Part shown: piece after piece, positions 1 through 7,981 of the stretch
Position numbering within the stretch: position 1 is the stretch's first letter
How the letters are laid out: each line of letters begins with the position of its first letter
Assembly: GCA_963545585.1 (NCBI GenBank)
Contig: CAUUKX010000039.1
Span: forward strand, 1-17,808
Origin: W11650 sp963545585
GTDB lineage: Bacteria; Bacillota; Clostridia; Lachnospirales; Vallitaleaceae
DNA length: 17,808 bases
Direction: 5' to 3'
Notes under the pieces: model-generated
What the model saw: the letters and a program-made list of their open reading frames with translations, nothing else
The model's database searches: none
What the model was told of the DNA's origin: nothing
Program-made: the position numbers and the translations under genes

Positions 1-42
1 TTCACTTTCAAATTTAGGAACATTCTCATATATATTTGACAT
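1..42 (-). CDS. Start of a probable GNAT-family acetyltransferase (partial)
   Basis: Only the first 14 codons lie in the window (reading MSNIYENVPKFESE). The ATG at 40-42 is preceded on the minus strand by AGGAGG at 51-56 with good spacing, so this is a real gene start. From memory, openings of this kind (MSN-Y-E-x-P-x-F-E-x-E) occur in Firmicute GNAT N-acetyltransferases. The acetyl-CoA-binding motif would lie outside the window, so the family is a tentative inference. It sits next to transposon remnants on the same strand and may have travelled with them. Confidence 0.4.
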   Translation of the reverse strand, partial: MSNIYENVPKFESE

Positions 43-208
43 AGTTTAGTCCTCCTAACCAATATATCTCTCCTCGAATTTGTTATATATTATACCATTT
101 TTAAGCCGTTTTTTCTACCGTCAGATTTCCTACTTGCTTTCAGGACTTCCACAAAAACAGATATGAAAAGAATGGGAATATCGTTATTAAGGGGGCTATT
201 TCACCTTA

Positions 209-403
209 TTATTTCTGTTCCGATTTCACTACCTTTAACAGCTTATCTTGAAATGTTTCTTTGCTGTTTTTATTAAAATATATCTCCGTTACAAAGGTCT
301 TCCCTCTAATCTTTTTTATCATAATACCGTTCGGTTTTTGGGGTGTGGCTCGTTCTTTGTTGGTCTGTATTTCACTGCTTTGTGCTTTTTCATTTTCTAC
401 CAT
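209..403 (-). CDS. TnpW-like transposon-encoded small protein
   Basis: A 64-residue protein with a polar N-terminus (residues 1-27) and a compact domain at about 28-60. The domain reads IKKIRGKTFVTEIYF followed by SKETFQDKLLKVV. This pattern (basic strand, G-[KN]-T-[FY], then an aromatic strand and S-x-E-T-x-x-D-K) is the one found in the TnpW family of accessory proteins in Tn4451-like clostridial mobilisable transposons. AGGAGG at 410-415 fixes the start. It lies just downstream of the recombinase fragment on the same strand, as expected for such elements. TnpW proteins have no firmly established biochemical role. The gene appears intact although its recombinase partner is broken. Confidence 0.65.
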   Translation of the reverse strand: MVENEKAQSSEIQTNKERATPQKPNGIMIKKIRGKTFVTEIYFNKNSKETFQDKLLKVVKSEQK

Positions 404-423
404 TTAGTCCTCCTTTCGACTTG

Positions 424-453
424 CACAAAAAAAGATTTCCTGTAATTAGGAAA
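424..453 (-). terminator. Possible terminator at the end of the recombinase fragment
   Basis: TTTCCT (436-441) and AGGAAA (448-453) form a 6-bp stem. In the minus direction the stem is followed by a run of T residues (complement of the A-run at about 426-433). The recombinase stop codon lies in the loop. The stem is weak and AT-rich, so termination efficiency is uncertain. Confidence 0.4.
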
Positions 454-970
454 CCTCTTTGAGCGTTTCCATCACATCATCGACATCAATACGGTGAGGA
501 GAATTACATTTAGGGTGCTTAGCTTTGCCTTTGGCATATTCACTGCAATAGGTTACATGCTGTACCTTATTGTTCTTGTGTATGGTACGAATGTGCATTT
601 TTGTTCCGCAATCTTTGCAATACATCAATCCCGATAATGCGTGAATTTCTCCATCTCCGTTTGGTCTTTTTACAGGTGCATTTTTTAATATCCGCTGTAC
701 ATTTTCATAGGTGTTTCTATTTATGATTGGCTCATGCACATTATCTATAATCTGCCATTTGCTTTTATCTACATAGTGGTTTCTCTTATCCCTATAATGC
801 TTTTCGGTTTTGAAGTTGACTACATCGCCACAATACTCCTGCCTTTTCAATATGCGTGTTAGAGTAGCCTTATTCCAGTTATAGCGGTTTTCTTCATTCA
901 GCTTTCTGTTTTTTGCCGTTTCTCCTTTTTTGTGTCTATATATCATTCCTTTACAGTTAATATTATGCAA
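446..970 (-). pseudogene. Large serine recombinase fragment (recombinase and zinc-ribbon domains only)
   Basis: The 174 codons encode the middle of a TnpX/phage-type large serine recombinase. Residues about 1-30 match the end of the recombinase domain. The stretch YNWNKATLTRILKRQEYCGD is the typical segment before the zinc ribbon, and CKDCGTKMH with a later C-x(n)-C pair is the zinc ribbon. The whole N-terminal resolvase catalytic domain, with its Ser nucleophile, is missing. The usual C-terminal coiled-coil tail (normally 100 or more residues) is also absent, because a stop follows soon after the ribbon. Intact relatives are 500-600 residues. No recombinase sequence can be read in any frame upstream of about 971, which marks a deletion junction. 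It cannot catalyse recombination and is a relic of an integrated element. Confidence 0.82.
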
Positions 971-1144
971 CCCAGTTTTCGTACCAAGGTAAATAGGAAT
1001 GAATAGATTATCCGAAAATACTGAAATTTTGCTTTATACGGCAAGATCAGTTCAATATTGAATACAATCCCCTAAGTTGCCATGAATGACACTTTTCTTT
1101 TTGCAAAGAGAGCGAAGAAAAACAAAACCAACGGTGGATTTGGT

Positions 1145-1173
1145 TTGACATTTGGCCGGGGCGTGCTTATAAT
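1145..1173 (+). promoter_or_regulatory. Consensus sigma-A promoter
   Basis: TTGACA at 1145-1150 and TATAAT at 1168-1173 match the consensus exactly, with the optimal 17-bp spacer. The expected transcription start, about 7 nt downstream, coincides with the ATG at 1181. The first transcript may therefore be leaderless for the small winged-helix gene while also serving the citrate synthase-aconitase pair downstream. Confidence 0.7.
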
Positions 1174-1180
1174 CTGTAGT

Positions 1181-1492
1181 ATGAAATATAATTTGCATCG
1201 GAGAGCAGCCGAAGCAGACAATAATGGTGTGATTAATCCTAAGAAGTTTATAAAAACGGATGGCAACGTGACGAGTGCGACTAAAGGTGCGACTGATATA
1301 TCTGCTTTGTTTACTGATAGAGAGCACGAGATCATGGAAGCTATCAGAAAAAATCCTCAAATTACGCAAAAACAGCTTGGTGAAGCAACAGGAATTGCGG
1401 TGGGAACAATCAAGCGCTTGCTTCCCAAGATGCAGGTACAGAGAATCCTAAAAAGAATTGGCAGCCGCCGTTCGGGTAAGTGGCGGGTTTAG
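1181..1492 (+). CDS. Small winged-helix DNA-binding protein, possible remnant
   Basis: Read from the ATG at 1181, this is a 103-residue protein. The same frame is open from an ATG at 1082, but the consensus promoter inside that extension argues for 1181. Residues about 43-103 form a winged helix: an opening helix (FTDREHEIMEAIRKNP), a turn and recognition helix (ITQKQLGEATGIAVGTIKRL), and a wing ending in RIGSRRSGKWRV. The R-[IV]-G-S-x-[RK]-x-G-x-W wing is typical of the C-terminal domain of AlbA_2/Schlafen-type ATP-binding proteins, so this could be the surviving tail of such a gene. The first 40 residues have no recognisable domain. No good ribosome site precedes 1181. It ends 45 bp before citrate synthase, so a role in regulating that operon is possible but unproven. 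Confidence 0.5.
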   Translation: MKYNLHRRAAEADNNGVINPKKFIKTDGNVTSATKGATDISALFTDREHEIMEAIRKNPQITQKQLGEATGIAVGTIKRLLPKMQVQRILKRIGSRRSGKWRV

Positions 1493-1537
1493 AACAAGCC
1501 GGCCATAAAGCATGGTGGTACAGGAAGGGAGCGGAAA

Positions 1538-2908
1538 ATGGATAAGGAAAGCGGCAAAGAGGCGGTAAAAAATATAGAAAAATGGGCGGCGGCGGCGGCA
1601 ACCAACACCAAGATTCCAAATGAGCTTTATCCTAAGTTTGATGTCAAAAGGGGATTGCGGGACAGCAACGGCAAAGGCGTTTTGGCGGGGCTGACCAATA
1701 TCGGCGGAATTCATTCCTATTATGTGGATGAGGGCGAAATCGTGCCGGTTGACGGTGAGCTTTTTTACCGGGGCTACGATATCCGGCAGTTAGTGGATGG
1801 TTTTGTTCGGGAAGAGCGGTTTGGCTTTGAGGAAATCGTTTATTTGCTGCTAATGGGCAGTTTGCCGAATCGGGCGGAATTAGAGGTTTTTCAGCAGGAA
1901 TTAAGCGGCTGGCGGCAAAGATTCCCGGAAGATTTTACCCGCAGCATGATTTTGAATATGCCCAGCCATTCGCTGATGAACAGCTTTGCCAGAAGCGTTT
2001 TATCACTCCACAGCCTTGACCCGGATGCGGAAAGTGCTGAACCGGAAAAGGTGTTGAAACAGTGCATCCGGCTGATTGCGATTTTTCCGATGCTGGCGGT
2101 GTACAGCTATTATGCGGCGGAGCATTATCATAAAGGAAAGAGTTTAGTCATTCATGCGCCTGAGGCCGGTTATTCAACGGCCGAAAACTTTTTGCACATG
2201 CTGCGTAAGGATAATCAGTTTACTCCGACCGAGGCACGGTTATTGGACATTTTGCTGGTGTTGCACGCCGAGCATGGCGGCGGTAATAACTCCACCTTTA
2301 CCGTCCATGTTGTTTCATCGGCCGGAACCGATACCTATTCGGTCATAGCGGCGGCTTTGGGGGCGCTGAAAGGCACAAAGCACGGCGGGGCGAACAGCAA
2401 AACACCGCAAATGATGAAGGACTTAAAGCAAAATGTTAAAGATTTGACGGATGAAGCGGAACTGACGGCTTATTTGCAGGCGGTTTTGGACAAGAAAGCC
2501 TTTGACCGGCAGGGCTTGATTTACGGTGTCGGCCATGCGGTTTATACCGTATCTGACCCCAGAGAAATATTGCTGAAAAAATATGCGGCCGATTTGGCGG
2601 CAGAAAAAGGCCGGGAAGAAGAGTTCCGACTGTACCAGACAGTGGAACGGCTGGCGCCGCGGCTGGTCATGCAGCAAAAAGGTTTAAAAACGCCGGTAGC
2701 GGTTAATATTGATTTTTACAGCGGCTTGATTTATGATATGCTGGGCATTCCGGAGGAATTACTGACGCCGCTGTTTGCAGTGGCCCGGATTGCCGGCTGG
2801 TGTGCGCACCGGCTGGAGGAGTCGGTCAATCAAAGCAAAATCATTCGCCCGGCTTACAAAATGGTGGGCGAGCGCAAAGAATATACGGAACTATCGAAAA
2901 GAGGTTAA
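1538..2908 (+). CDS. gltA: Citrate synthase
   Basis: A 456-residue enzyme that condenses oxaloacetate and acetyl-CoA to citrate in the cytoplasm, the entry step to the oxidative branch of the TCA cycle and glutamate synthesis. Active-site landmarks are visible: HAEHGGGNNS (His243/His246), KHGGAN with His282, GVGHAVYTVSDPR with His333, and NIDFYSG with the catalytic Asp392. Arg425 in AHRLEE is a likely substrate arginine. His282, His333 and Asp392 correspond to the catalytic triad of the family. The N-terminal extension of about 50 residues and the GHAVYTVSDPR variant are typical of clostridial forms. A GGAAGGGAG ribosome site precedes the ATG. It is 5 bp from the aconitase gene and is surely co-transcribed. 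A 2-methylcitrate synthase activity cannot be excluded from sequence alone. Confidence 0.95.
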   Translation: MDKESGKEAVKNIEKWAAAAATNTKIPNELYPKFDVKRGLRDSNGKGVLAGLTNIGGIHSYYVDEGEIVPVDGELFYRGYDIRQLVDGFVREERFGFEEIVYLLLMGSLPNRAELEVFQQELSGWRQRFPEDFTRSMILNMPSHSLMNSFARSVLSLHSLDPDAESAEPEKVLKQCIRLIAIFPMLAVYSYYAAEHYHKGKSLVIHAPEAGYSTAENFLHMLRKDNQFTPTEARLLDILLVLHAEHGGGNNSTFTVHVVSSAGTDTYSVIAAALGALKGTKHGGANSKTPQMMKDLKQNVKDLTDEAELTAYLQAVLDKKAFDRQGLIYGVGHAVYTVSDPREILLKKYAADLAAEKGREEEFRLYQTVERLAPRLVMQQKGLKTPVAVNIDFYSGLIYDMLGIPEELLTPLFAVARIAGWCAHRLEESVNQSKIIRPAYKMVGERKEYTELSKRG

Positions 2909-2913
2909 GGAAA

Positions 2914-5661
2914 ATGCTGGATAAGGAGAAATATCAAGCGGAATTAGGGAACGGACAGCACTATTTTGACATTGCTGGCTGGTGTGCGGCACATGAGGTT
3001 GATATTGATGAACTGCCGTTTTCGATTCGCTTATTATTGGAAAATAATTTACGTCATTATGACGGAAAATACTTTACCGAGGAGTATTTGCGCAGGCTTT
3101 CCGGCTGGAGTAAGTGCTATGAGGCGAAAGAGGTTCCTTTTTTGCCGGGTCGGATTCTGCTTCAGGATTTAACCGGTGTACCGGCAGTGGTTGATTTGGC
3201 GGCCATGCGCGAGAAAGCGGCGGCGATGGGGCTTGACCCGACCGCTATTTACCCGCAGATTCCGGTGGATTTGGTCATTGACCATTCTGTTTCCATGGAT
3301 TATACCGGCACGTCCGAAGCACTGGCTCAAAATATGGAATTGGAGTTTGAGCGCAACGCCGAGCGCTATCGCTTTTTGAAATGGGCGGAAAATGCCTTGC
3401 CCAATTTTAAAGTGCATGCACCGGGGCAGGGGATTTGCCATCAGGTCAACTTAGAGCAAATCGCCGGCGTGGTGCTGGCTGATGGCAGTCTGTGCTATCC
3501 AGATACAGTTGTCGGCACGGACAGCCATACCACTATGATTAATGGTCTGGGTGTCTTGGGCTGGGGTGTTGGCGGCATTGAAGCCGAGGCGGCCATGCTG
3601 GGGCAGCCGATTTATTTGCTGAATCCCGAAGTTGTAGGAGTTGAGCTGACGGGTCATCTGCCGGACGGCGTAACGGCCACCGATTTAGTTTTATATTTGA
3701 CGCATTTGCTGCGGAAAGTTAAGGTTGTGGGTAAGTTTGTTGAATATTTCGGGGAAGGCGCAGCCAGTTTAGGCGTAACCGACCGGGCAACCGTTGCCAA
3801 TATGTCGCCGGAATACGGTGCGACTATGGGCTATTTTCCGGTTGATGAAAAAACTTTGGATTATTTGCGTCTGACTGGCCGCACACCTGAGCAAATCCAG
3901 CTGGTGGAGAGTTACTGCCGGAAGAATAAGCTGTTCCGGGACAAAGACAGTCGTCAGCCGAAGTATACGCAGGTAGTAACCGTTGATTTAAGTGCCGTCC
4001 GACCGGCTTTAGCCGGGCCGAAACGGCCGCAGGATTTGGTGCTGCTGCCGATGGCAAAGGTTAGCTTTGCTGCCGGTTATCCGCTGCGGCCAGAGCCGGG
4101 ACAAGCAGAGGCGGCCAAAGAAAAAAGCGATACTTTTACTTTGGCTAATGGTGATATTGTGTTGGCGGCAATTACCAGCTGTACCAATACCTCTAATCCG
4201 CAGGTTATTTTGGGGGCGGGGCTTTTGGCTAAAAAAGCGGTTGCAGCCGGTTTACGAGTCCCCGGCTATGTTAAGACCAGCTTTGCGTCGGGCTCTTTAG
4301 CCGTAACTCGGTATCTGCAAAAAGCAGGTCTGCTGTCCTATTTGGAAAAGCTGGGCTTTGCTGTGGCTGGTTACGGCTGTGCCACTTGCATTGGCAACAG
4401 CGGGCCTTTATCCGAGGAAGTCAGCCGGCAGATTAAGGCCGGGGACTTGCAGGTGGTTGGTATTTTAAGCGGCAACCGAAACTTTGAGGGGCGGATTCAT
4501 CCGCTGATTCCGGCTAATTATTTGGCATCGCCGCTTTTAGTAGTGGCCTTTGCTCTGGCCGGCCGGATTGACATTGATTTAACAACTGAACCGCTGGGCT
4601 TGACCGCAGAAAAGAAAGCGATTTACTTTAAAGATATTTGTCCCAGCCGGGAAGAGATTGAGGCAGCCGTTAAGGCGGCGGTGCTGCCGGAGTTTTTCCG
4701 TGAGAATGTCAGCGCCTTTACCGAAAAATGGCAGGCGCTGTCGGGCAAAACCACACCGCTTTATCCATGGGAGCGGGATTCAACCTATGTCCGCCTGCCC
4801 GGCTTTTTTGACCGTCTGCCGCAGACAGGAGCAGCCGGTGGTGAAAAAATGGCTACAGAAGCTGAAAGAGAGCTTGACGGCGTGCGGGCAGCTGACAGGA
4901 ATCAAGCCATAGAGCAGACGGTAGGCAGCCAGCCGGAACGAATCGCAGCGGCGGAGCAAGCGCTTTGCTTTTTAGAAAAAGCTAAAGTTTTGGGTGTTTT
5001 GGGCGATTCGATAACAACTGACCATATTTCCCCGGCGGGCAGCATTGCACTGGATAGCCCGGCTGCCCGATATTTGACTGAACATGGCACGGCGCCAGCT
5101 GATTTTAACTCTTACGGCTCGCGGCGCGGCAATCATGAAGTGATGATGCGAGGAACTTTTGCCAATATCCGTCTGCGGAATCACATGGCAGGCGGCAAAA
5201 TCGGCGGCTACACCATGAAAGATGGGCGGCTGCTGCCGATTTATGATGCAGCGATGGAGTATCAGAACGAAGAAACACCCTTGATTATGCTGGCTGGCAA
5301 GGAGTACGGCACTGGCAGCAGCCGGGACTGGGCGGCCAAAGGGCCATTGCTGCTCGGGGTTAAGGCGGTCATTGCCGAGAGCTTTGAACGGATTCATCGC
5401 AGCAATTTGCTGGGCATGGGTATTTTGCCGTTGGAGTTTTTAGAAGGGGAATCGGCGGCAGGGCTTGGACTTAGCGGTACAGAGGAATATACCATTTGTC
5501 TGACCGGCGGCTGGCGGCCGAATGTACTGTTACAGGTCGAGGCGGTCGGCGACGGCAGCCGGAAAAGCTTTGCAGTCAGAAGCCGGCTGGATAATGAAAT
5601 CGAAATCGAATACTTTTTAAATGGCGGGATTTTAAATACGGTGTTATTGGGTCTGTCATAG
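2914..5661 (+). CDS. acnA: Aconitate hydratase, AcnA/IRP1 type
   Basis: A 915-residue [4Fe-4S] enzyme that isomerises citrate to isocitrate. I chose the ATG at 2914, just after the citrate synthase stop and an AAGAGG-like site. The frame is open back to 2800, but that extension overlaps citrate synthase and matches nothing. Cluster ligands are Cys423 (in ITSCTNTSNP) and Cys489/Cys492 (in YGCATCIGNSG). Other family blocks are DHSVSMDYTG, VVGTDSHTTMINGLGVLGWG, and in the C-terminal swivel domain SYGSRRGNHEVMMRGTFANI and GKEYGTGSSRDWAAKGP. The order (three-lobed catalytic core, linker at about 615-680, swivel domain) and the length fit AcnA rather than AcnB or mitochondrial-type aconitase. No isocitrate dehydrogenase gene follows, so the next step must be encoded elsewhere. 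Confidence 0.95.
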   Translation: MLDKEKYQAELGNGQHYFDIAGWCAAHEVDIDELPFSIRLLLENNLRHYDGKYFTEEYLRRLSGWSKCYEAKEVPFLPGRILLQDLTGVPAVVDLAAMREKAAAMGLDPTAIYPQIPVDLVIDHSVSMDYTGTSEALAQNMELEFERNAERYRFLKWAENALPNFKVHAPGQGICHQVNLEQIAGVVLADGSLCYPDTVVGTDSHTTMINGLGVLGWGVGGIEAEAAMLGQPIYLLNPEVVGVELTGHLPDGVTATDLVLYLTHLLRKVKVVGKFVEYFGEGAASLGVTDRATVANMSPEYGATMGYFPVDEKTLDYLRLTGRTPEQIQLVESYCRKNKLFRDKDSRQPKYTQVVTVDLSAVRPALAGPKRPQDLVLLPMAKVSFAAGYPLRPEPGQAEAAKEKSDTFTLANGDIVLAAITSCTNTSNPQVILGAGLLAKKAVAAGLRVPGYVKTSFASGSLAVTRYLQKAGLLSYLEKLGFAVAGYGCATCIGNSGPLSEEVSRQIKAGDLQVVGILSGNRNFEGRIHPLIPANYLASPLLVVAFALAGRIDIDLTTEPLGLTAEKKAIYFKDICPSREEIEAAVKAAVLPEFFRENVSAFTEKWQALSGKTTPLYPWERDSTYVRLPGFFDRLPQTGAAGGEKMATEAERELDGVRAADRNQAIEQTVGSQPERIAAAEQALCFLEKAKVLGVLGDSITTDHISPAGSIALDSPAARYLTEHGTAPADFNSYGSRRGNHEVMMRGTFANIRLRNHMAGGKIGGYTMKDGRLLPIYDAAMEYQNEETPLIMLAGKEYGTGSSRDWAAKGPLLLGVKAVIAESFERIHRSNLLGMGILPLEFLEGESAAGLGLSGTEEYTICLTGGWRPNVLLQVEAVGDGSRKSFAVRSRLDNEIEIEYFLNGGILNTVLLGLS

Positions 5662-5822
5662 CACATACGGAATCTTTGAAGTGGTAAGCTGCGGGTAAAG
5701 TATGAGCAAGGGTTTCCTCGATGAGGGAAGGGGCTGGATAGGGGCGGAGAGCTGCTTTCGGATTTTCGTTTGACATCGTATGAAAGAGCAATAGGAAAGA
5801 TATTAGTAGAAACGGAGCAAAT

Positions 5823-6905
5823 ATGAAAAAAGACTTGGATTATGATATTGTCATTGTCGGGGCGGGGCCGGCTGGAGCGACTTTGGCCCGGCTGCTGCCG
5901 GATTCTTACCGGGTGCTGCTGCTGGACAAAAAGCCGCTTGCCGAGGCGGACTGGCCGATGAAATGCTGCGGCGGACTGCTGTCGGAAAGCGCCCAAAGGG
6001 TAATGGCTGAGATGAACTTAAACTTGCCGACGGAGGTGCTGATTCAGCCGCAGACCTTTGTGCTGCGGGTGATGGATTTAAATTATCCGCTGGAACGCAG
6101 TTATCAGAAGCGCTATTACAATATGGACCGGGGAAAGTTTGAACAATGGCTGGTCAGCCTAATTCCGGATACCGTAGAAAAAAGAGGCGGCTATGCGGTT
6201 AAGGACTTTCACCGCTGCCTGCAAGGGGTTGAGCTGGTTATAAAAAGCCGGGCTAATGGTGAGGAAAAAAGAATCCGCAGCCGGATGGTAGCAGCGGCGG
6301 ACGGAGCAAGCTCCGTTTTCCGCCATAAGCTCTATAAAAACTGCGATGATTCCCGCTATGTGTCGATTCAGGAATGGTATGAAAATACGGGCGGGATTGA
6401 TTATTATGCGGCGATTGTTGACGAGCAGATAACAGATTTTTATTCTTGGCTGATTCCCAAAGGGAATGCCGTGATTTTGGGCGGTGCGTTTCGGCAGGAT
6501 AAAACGCTGGGTAGTCCGAGCGACTGCTTTTTACGGCTGAAAGAGGGATTGGCGGCCAGAGGGCTGTTGTTTGGAGAGAGGCTTCGCCGCGAGGGCTGTG
6601 AGTTGCTGCGGCCAGTTAATAACCGGATGATGACTGGTAACCGCAAGATTGCCCTATTGGGGGAAGCGGCCGGTTTTATTAGCCCCAGTTCAGCCGAGGG
6701 CTTCAGCTATGCCTTTCGCTCGGCTTTGGGTTTGGCCGAAGCCATTAAAGCGCGCGGCATAGAGAACTTTTCCGGACAATACGCTGCCGCCTGTCGGCCG
6801 CTGAGAAGGAATATTTGGCTTAGAAATATTAAGGCTTGGGGAATATACCATCCGCTTACCCGCAGGGCCGCACTGCGCAGCGGCTTCGGGGCGCTGAAAG
6901 GATAA
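5823..6905 (+). CDS. FAD-dependent oxidoreductase, geranylgeranyl-reductase-like
   Basis: A 360-residue flavoprotein. An N-terminal Rossmann motif (DIVIVGAGPAGATLARLL, glycines at 13-18) and the acidic strand end (VLLLDKKP, about 32-38) bind FAD. The middle has KCCGGLLSESA (about 47-57), typical of the geranylgeranyl reductase/GGR family. AAADGASSVFR (about 158-167) and LLGEAAGFISPSSAEGFSYA (about 278-297) complete the PHBH-fold FAD site. Relatives reduce isoprenoid double bonds or act on unknown substrates; the actual substrate cannot be read here. It lies 161 bp after aconitase, in the same direction, with GGAG at 5814-5817 as ribosome site. No terminator is visible in the gap, so it may share the transcript. 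No transmembrane segment is evident. Confidence 0.8.
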   Translation: MKKDLDYDIVIVGAGPAGATLARLLPDSYRVLLLDKKPLAEADWPMKCCGGLLSESAQRVMAEMNLNLPTEVLIQPQTFVLRVMDLNYPLERSYQKRYYNMDRGKFEQWLVSLIPDTVEKRGGYAVKDFHRCLQGVELVIKSRANGEEKRIRSRMVAAADGASSVFRHKLYKNCDDSRYVSIQEWYENTGGIDYYAAIVDEQITDFYSWLIPKGNAVILGGAFRQDKTLGSPSDCFLRLKEGLAARGLLFGERLRREGCELLRPVNNRMMTGNRKIALLGEAAGFISPSSAEGFSYAFRSALGLAEAIKARGIENFSGQYAAACRPLRRNIWLRNIKAWGIYHPLTRRAALRSGFGALKG

Positions 6906-7039
6906 GAAAGAGGAATTGAAAAATCTCAAAATAGAGAAAATTAAGCTAAAAATAAGAAGTTGTTCTTTGAAATAAATAAAAAATGCCCGCTTTATTAAAC
7001 AAATTATGCATACCATCCAATATAGGAGATGTAAAGTAA

Positions 7040-7288
7040 ATGAAGTATATTGAGTTATTAGATAAAGAAAATAAAGGAATGATTATGCGATTAAATGGAA
7101 AAGAGCAATTTGTTTATGAAAAAGGAATTGGCTGGAAAAGATCAGCTCTATTTTTAGATTACTCTTGGCCAGAAAGCAATTTATATGACCTATATAAAGA
7201 AATATCAGAAAAACAGGCTATGAAGAAAATTGCGATTTTAGAGCAGAAAATAGATTCATCCGTTTTAAGCCAGAAGAAAGAATATTAA
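7040..7288 (+). CDS. Unknown small protein, copy 1 of a tandem family (orphan immunity-like)
   Basis: An 82-residue soluble protein that I do not recognise. Residues 1-45 look like a short beta-rich domain (IELLDKENKGMIMRL, then KEQFVYEKGIGW and LFLDYSWPESN). Residues 46-82 are a charged helix (YDLYKEISEKQAMKKIAILE). There is no signal peptide or membrane segment. A GGAG ribosome site at 7025-7028 precedes the ATG. It differs from copy 3 at one residue in the first 77 (Glu to Lys at position 10) and at the C-terminus. Small acidic/aromatic proteins in tandem, diverged copies are typical of immunity genes beside polymorphic toxin loci. That comparison is structural and contextual, not a family match. 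It lies in an AT-rich segment unlike the metabolic genes before it. Confidence 0.7.
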   Translation: MKYIELLDKENKGMIMRLNGKEQFVYEKGIGWKRSALFLDYSWPESNLYDLYKEISEKQAMKKIAILEQKIDSSVLSQKKEY

Positions 7289-7319
7289 GAATCTATGATT
7301 GCTTATTCCTTTTTTGTGA

Positions 7320-7490
7320 TTAGCTTTTGTAGAAACGGCAGTCATTGAAAATGAAGAAAGGTTTAATCTAAAAGAGAATGAACTTCATAAACTATAGGAA
7401 GGGTCAAGACTTTTACCAGATGCTCTCAATAGTTTGATAAAATCAACAAAGAATGCTGTATTTATCAGAAAAATTAAAAGTGCCAATTAA
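7320..7490 (+). pseudogene. Possible toxin-tail relic in first spacer
   Basis: From 7320 one frame reads LAFVETAVIENEERFNLK, then an in-frame TAG at 7395-7397, and continues in the same frame as EGSRLLPDALNSLIKSTKN and VFIRKIKSAN to a TAA at 7488-7490. This stop lies 4 bp before the GGAG ribosome site of copy 2. The composition is protein-like and the abutment to the next gene is what a toxin C-terminus followed by its immunity gene would give. No start or ribosome site is present. The reading is short, so chance is possible, and the family is unidentified. Confidence 0.35.
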
Positions 7491-7505
7491 TATAGGAGAT
7501 GAAAA

Positions 7506-7760
7506 ATGAAATATGAATATGTTGAATTATTAGACAAAGAGCATAAAGGTATGATAATGCGGATGGATGGAGAATATCAATTTATTTATAAAAAAGGAAT
7601 AGGATGGGTAGAATCGGGCTTGTTTTTAAGGTATTCTTGGCCAGAAAGCAATTTGTATGACCTATATAAAGAAATATCAGAAAAACAGGCTATGAAGAAA
7701 ATTGCGATTTTAGAGCAGAAAATAGATTCATCCGTTTTAAGCCAGAAGAAAGAATATTAA
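7506..7760 (+). CDS. Unknown small protein, copy 2 of the tandem family (diverged N-terminal half)
   Basis: An 84-residue paralogue of the neighbours. Its first half (MKYEYVELLDKEHKGMIMRM, then EYQFIYKKGIGWVESGLFLR) differs at many positions from copies 1 and 3. From YSWPESN onward the protein is identical to copy 1. At DNA level the switch is sharp, at about 7635. This is a mosaic: a diverged specificity-like half joined to a homogenised tail. A GGAG ribosome site lies at 7495-7498, directly after the stop of a toxin-tail-like relic. No function is assigned. An immunity or antitoxin role would fit the pattern of a variable front half. Confidence 0.7.
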   Translation: MKYEYVELLDKEHKGMIMRMDGEYQFIYKKGIGWVESGLFLRYSWPESNLYDLYKEISEKQAMKKIAILEQKIDSSVLSQKKEY

Positions 7761-7791
7761 GAATCTATGATTGCTTATTCCTTTTTTGTGA

Positions 7792-7959
7792 TTAGCTTTT
7801 GTAGAAACGGCAGTCATTGAAAATGAAGAAAGGTTTAATCTAAAAGAGAATGAACTTCATAAACTATAGGAAGGGTCAAGACTTTTACCAGATGCTCTCA
7901 ATAGTTTGATAAAATCAACAAAGAATGCTGTATTTATCAGAAAAATTAAAAGTGCCAAT
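7792..7959 (+). pseudogene. Possible toxin-tail relic in second spacer
   Basis: This is an essentially identical copy of the relic at 7320, offset by 472 bp and with the same in-frame TAG. Here the final stop is changed (CAA in place of TAA after the last Asn), so the frame runs on into the ribosome site of copy 3. It is a by-product of the duplication and adds no independent support for coding. Confidence 0.3.
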
Positions 7960-7981
7960 CAACATAGGAGATGTAAAGTAA

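Noticed and set aside
248..445. Plus-strand 65-codon ORF
   Set aside because: It is antisense to the TnpW-like gene, which has a clear ribosome site and family pattern; the plus frame has neither.
1500..1537. T-box leader suggested by GGTGGTAC before citrate synthase
   Set aside because: The T-box antiterminator continues CCGCG and needs a long upstream structure; neither is present in the 45-bp gap.
4972..5996. Long minus-strand frames under aconitase and the flavoprotein
   Set aside because: They are antisense to strongly supported coding regions and contain no recognisable motifs; they are by-products of GC-rich codon use.
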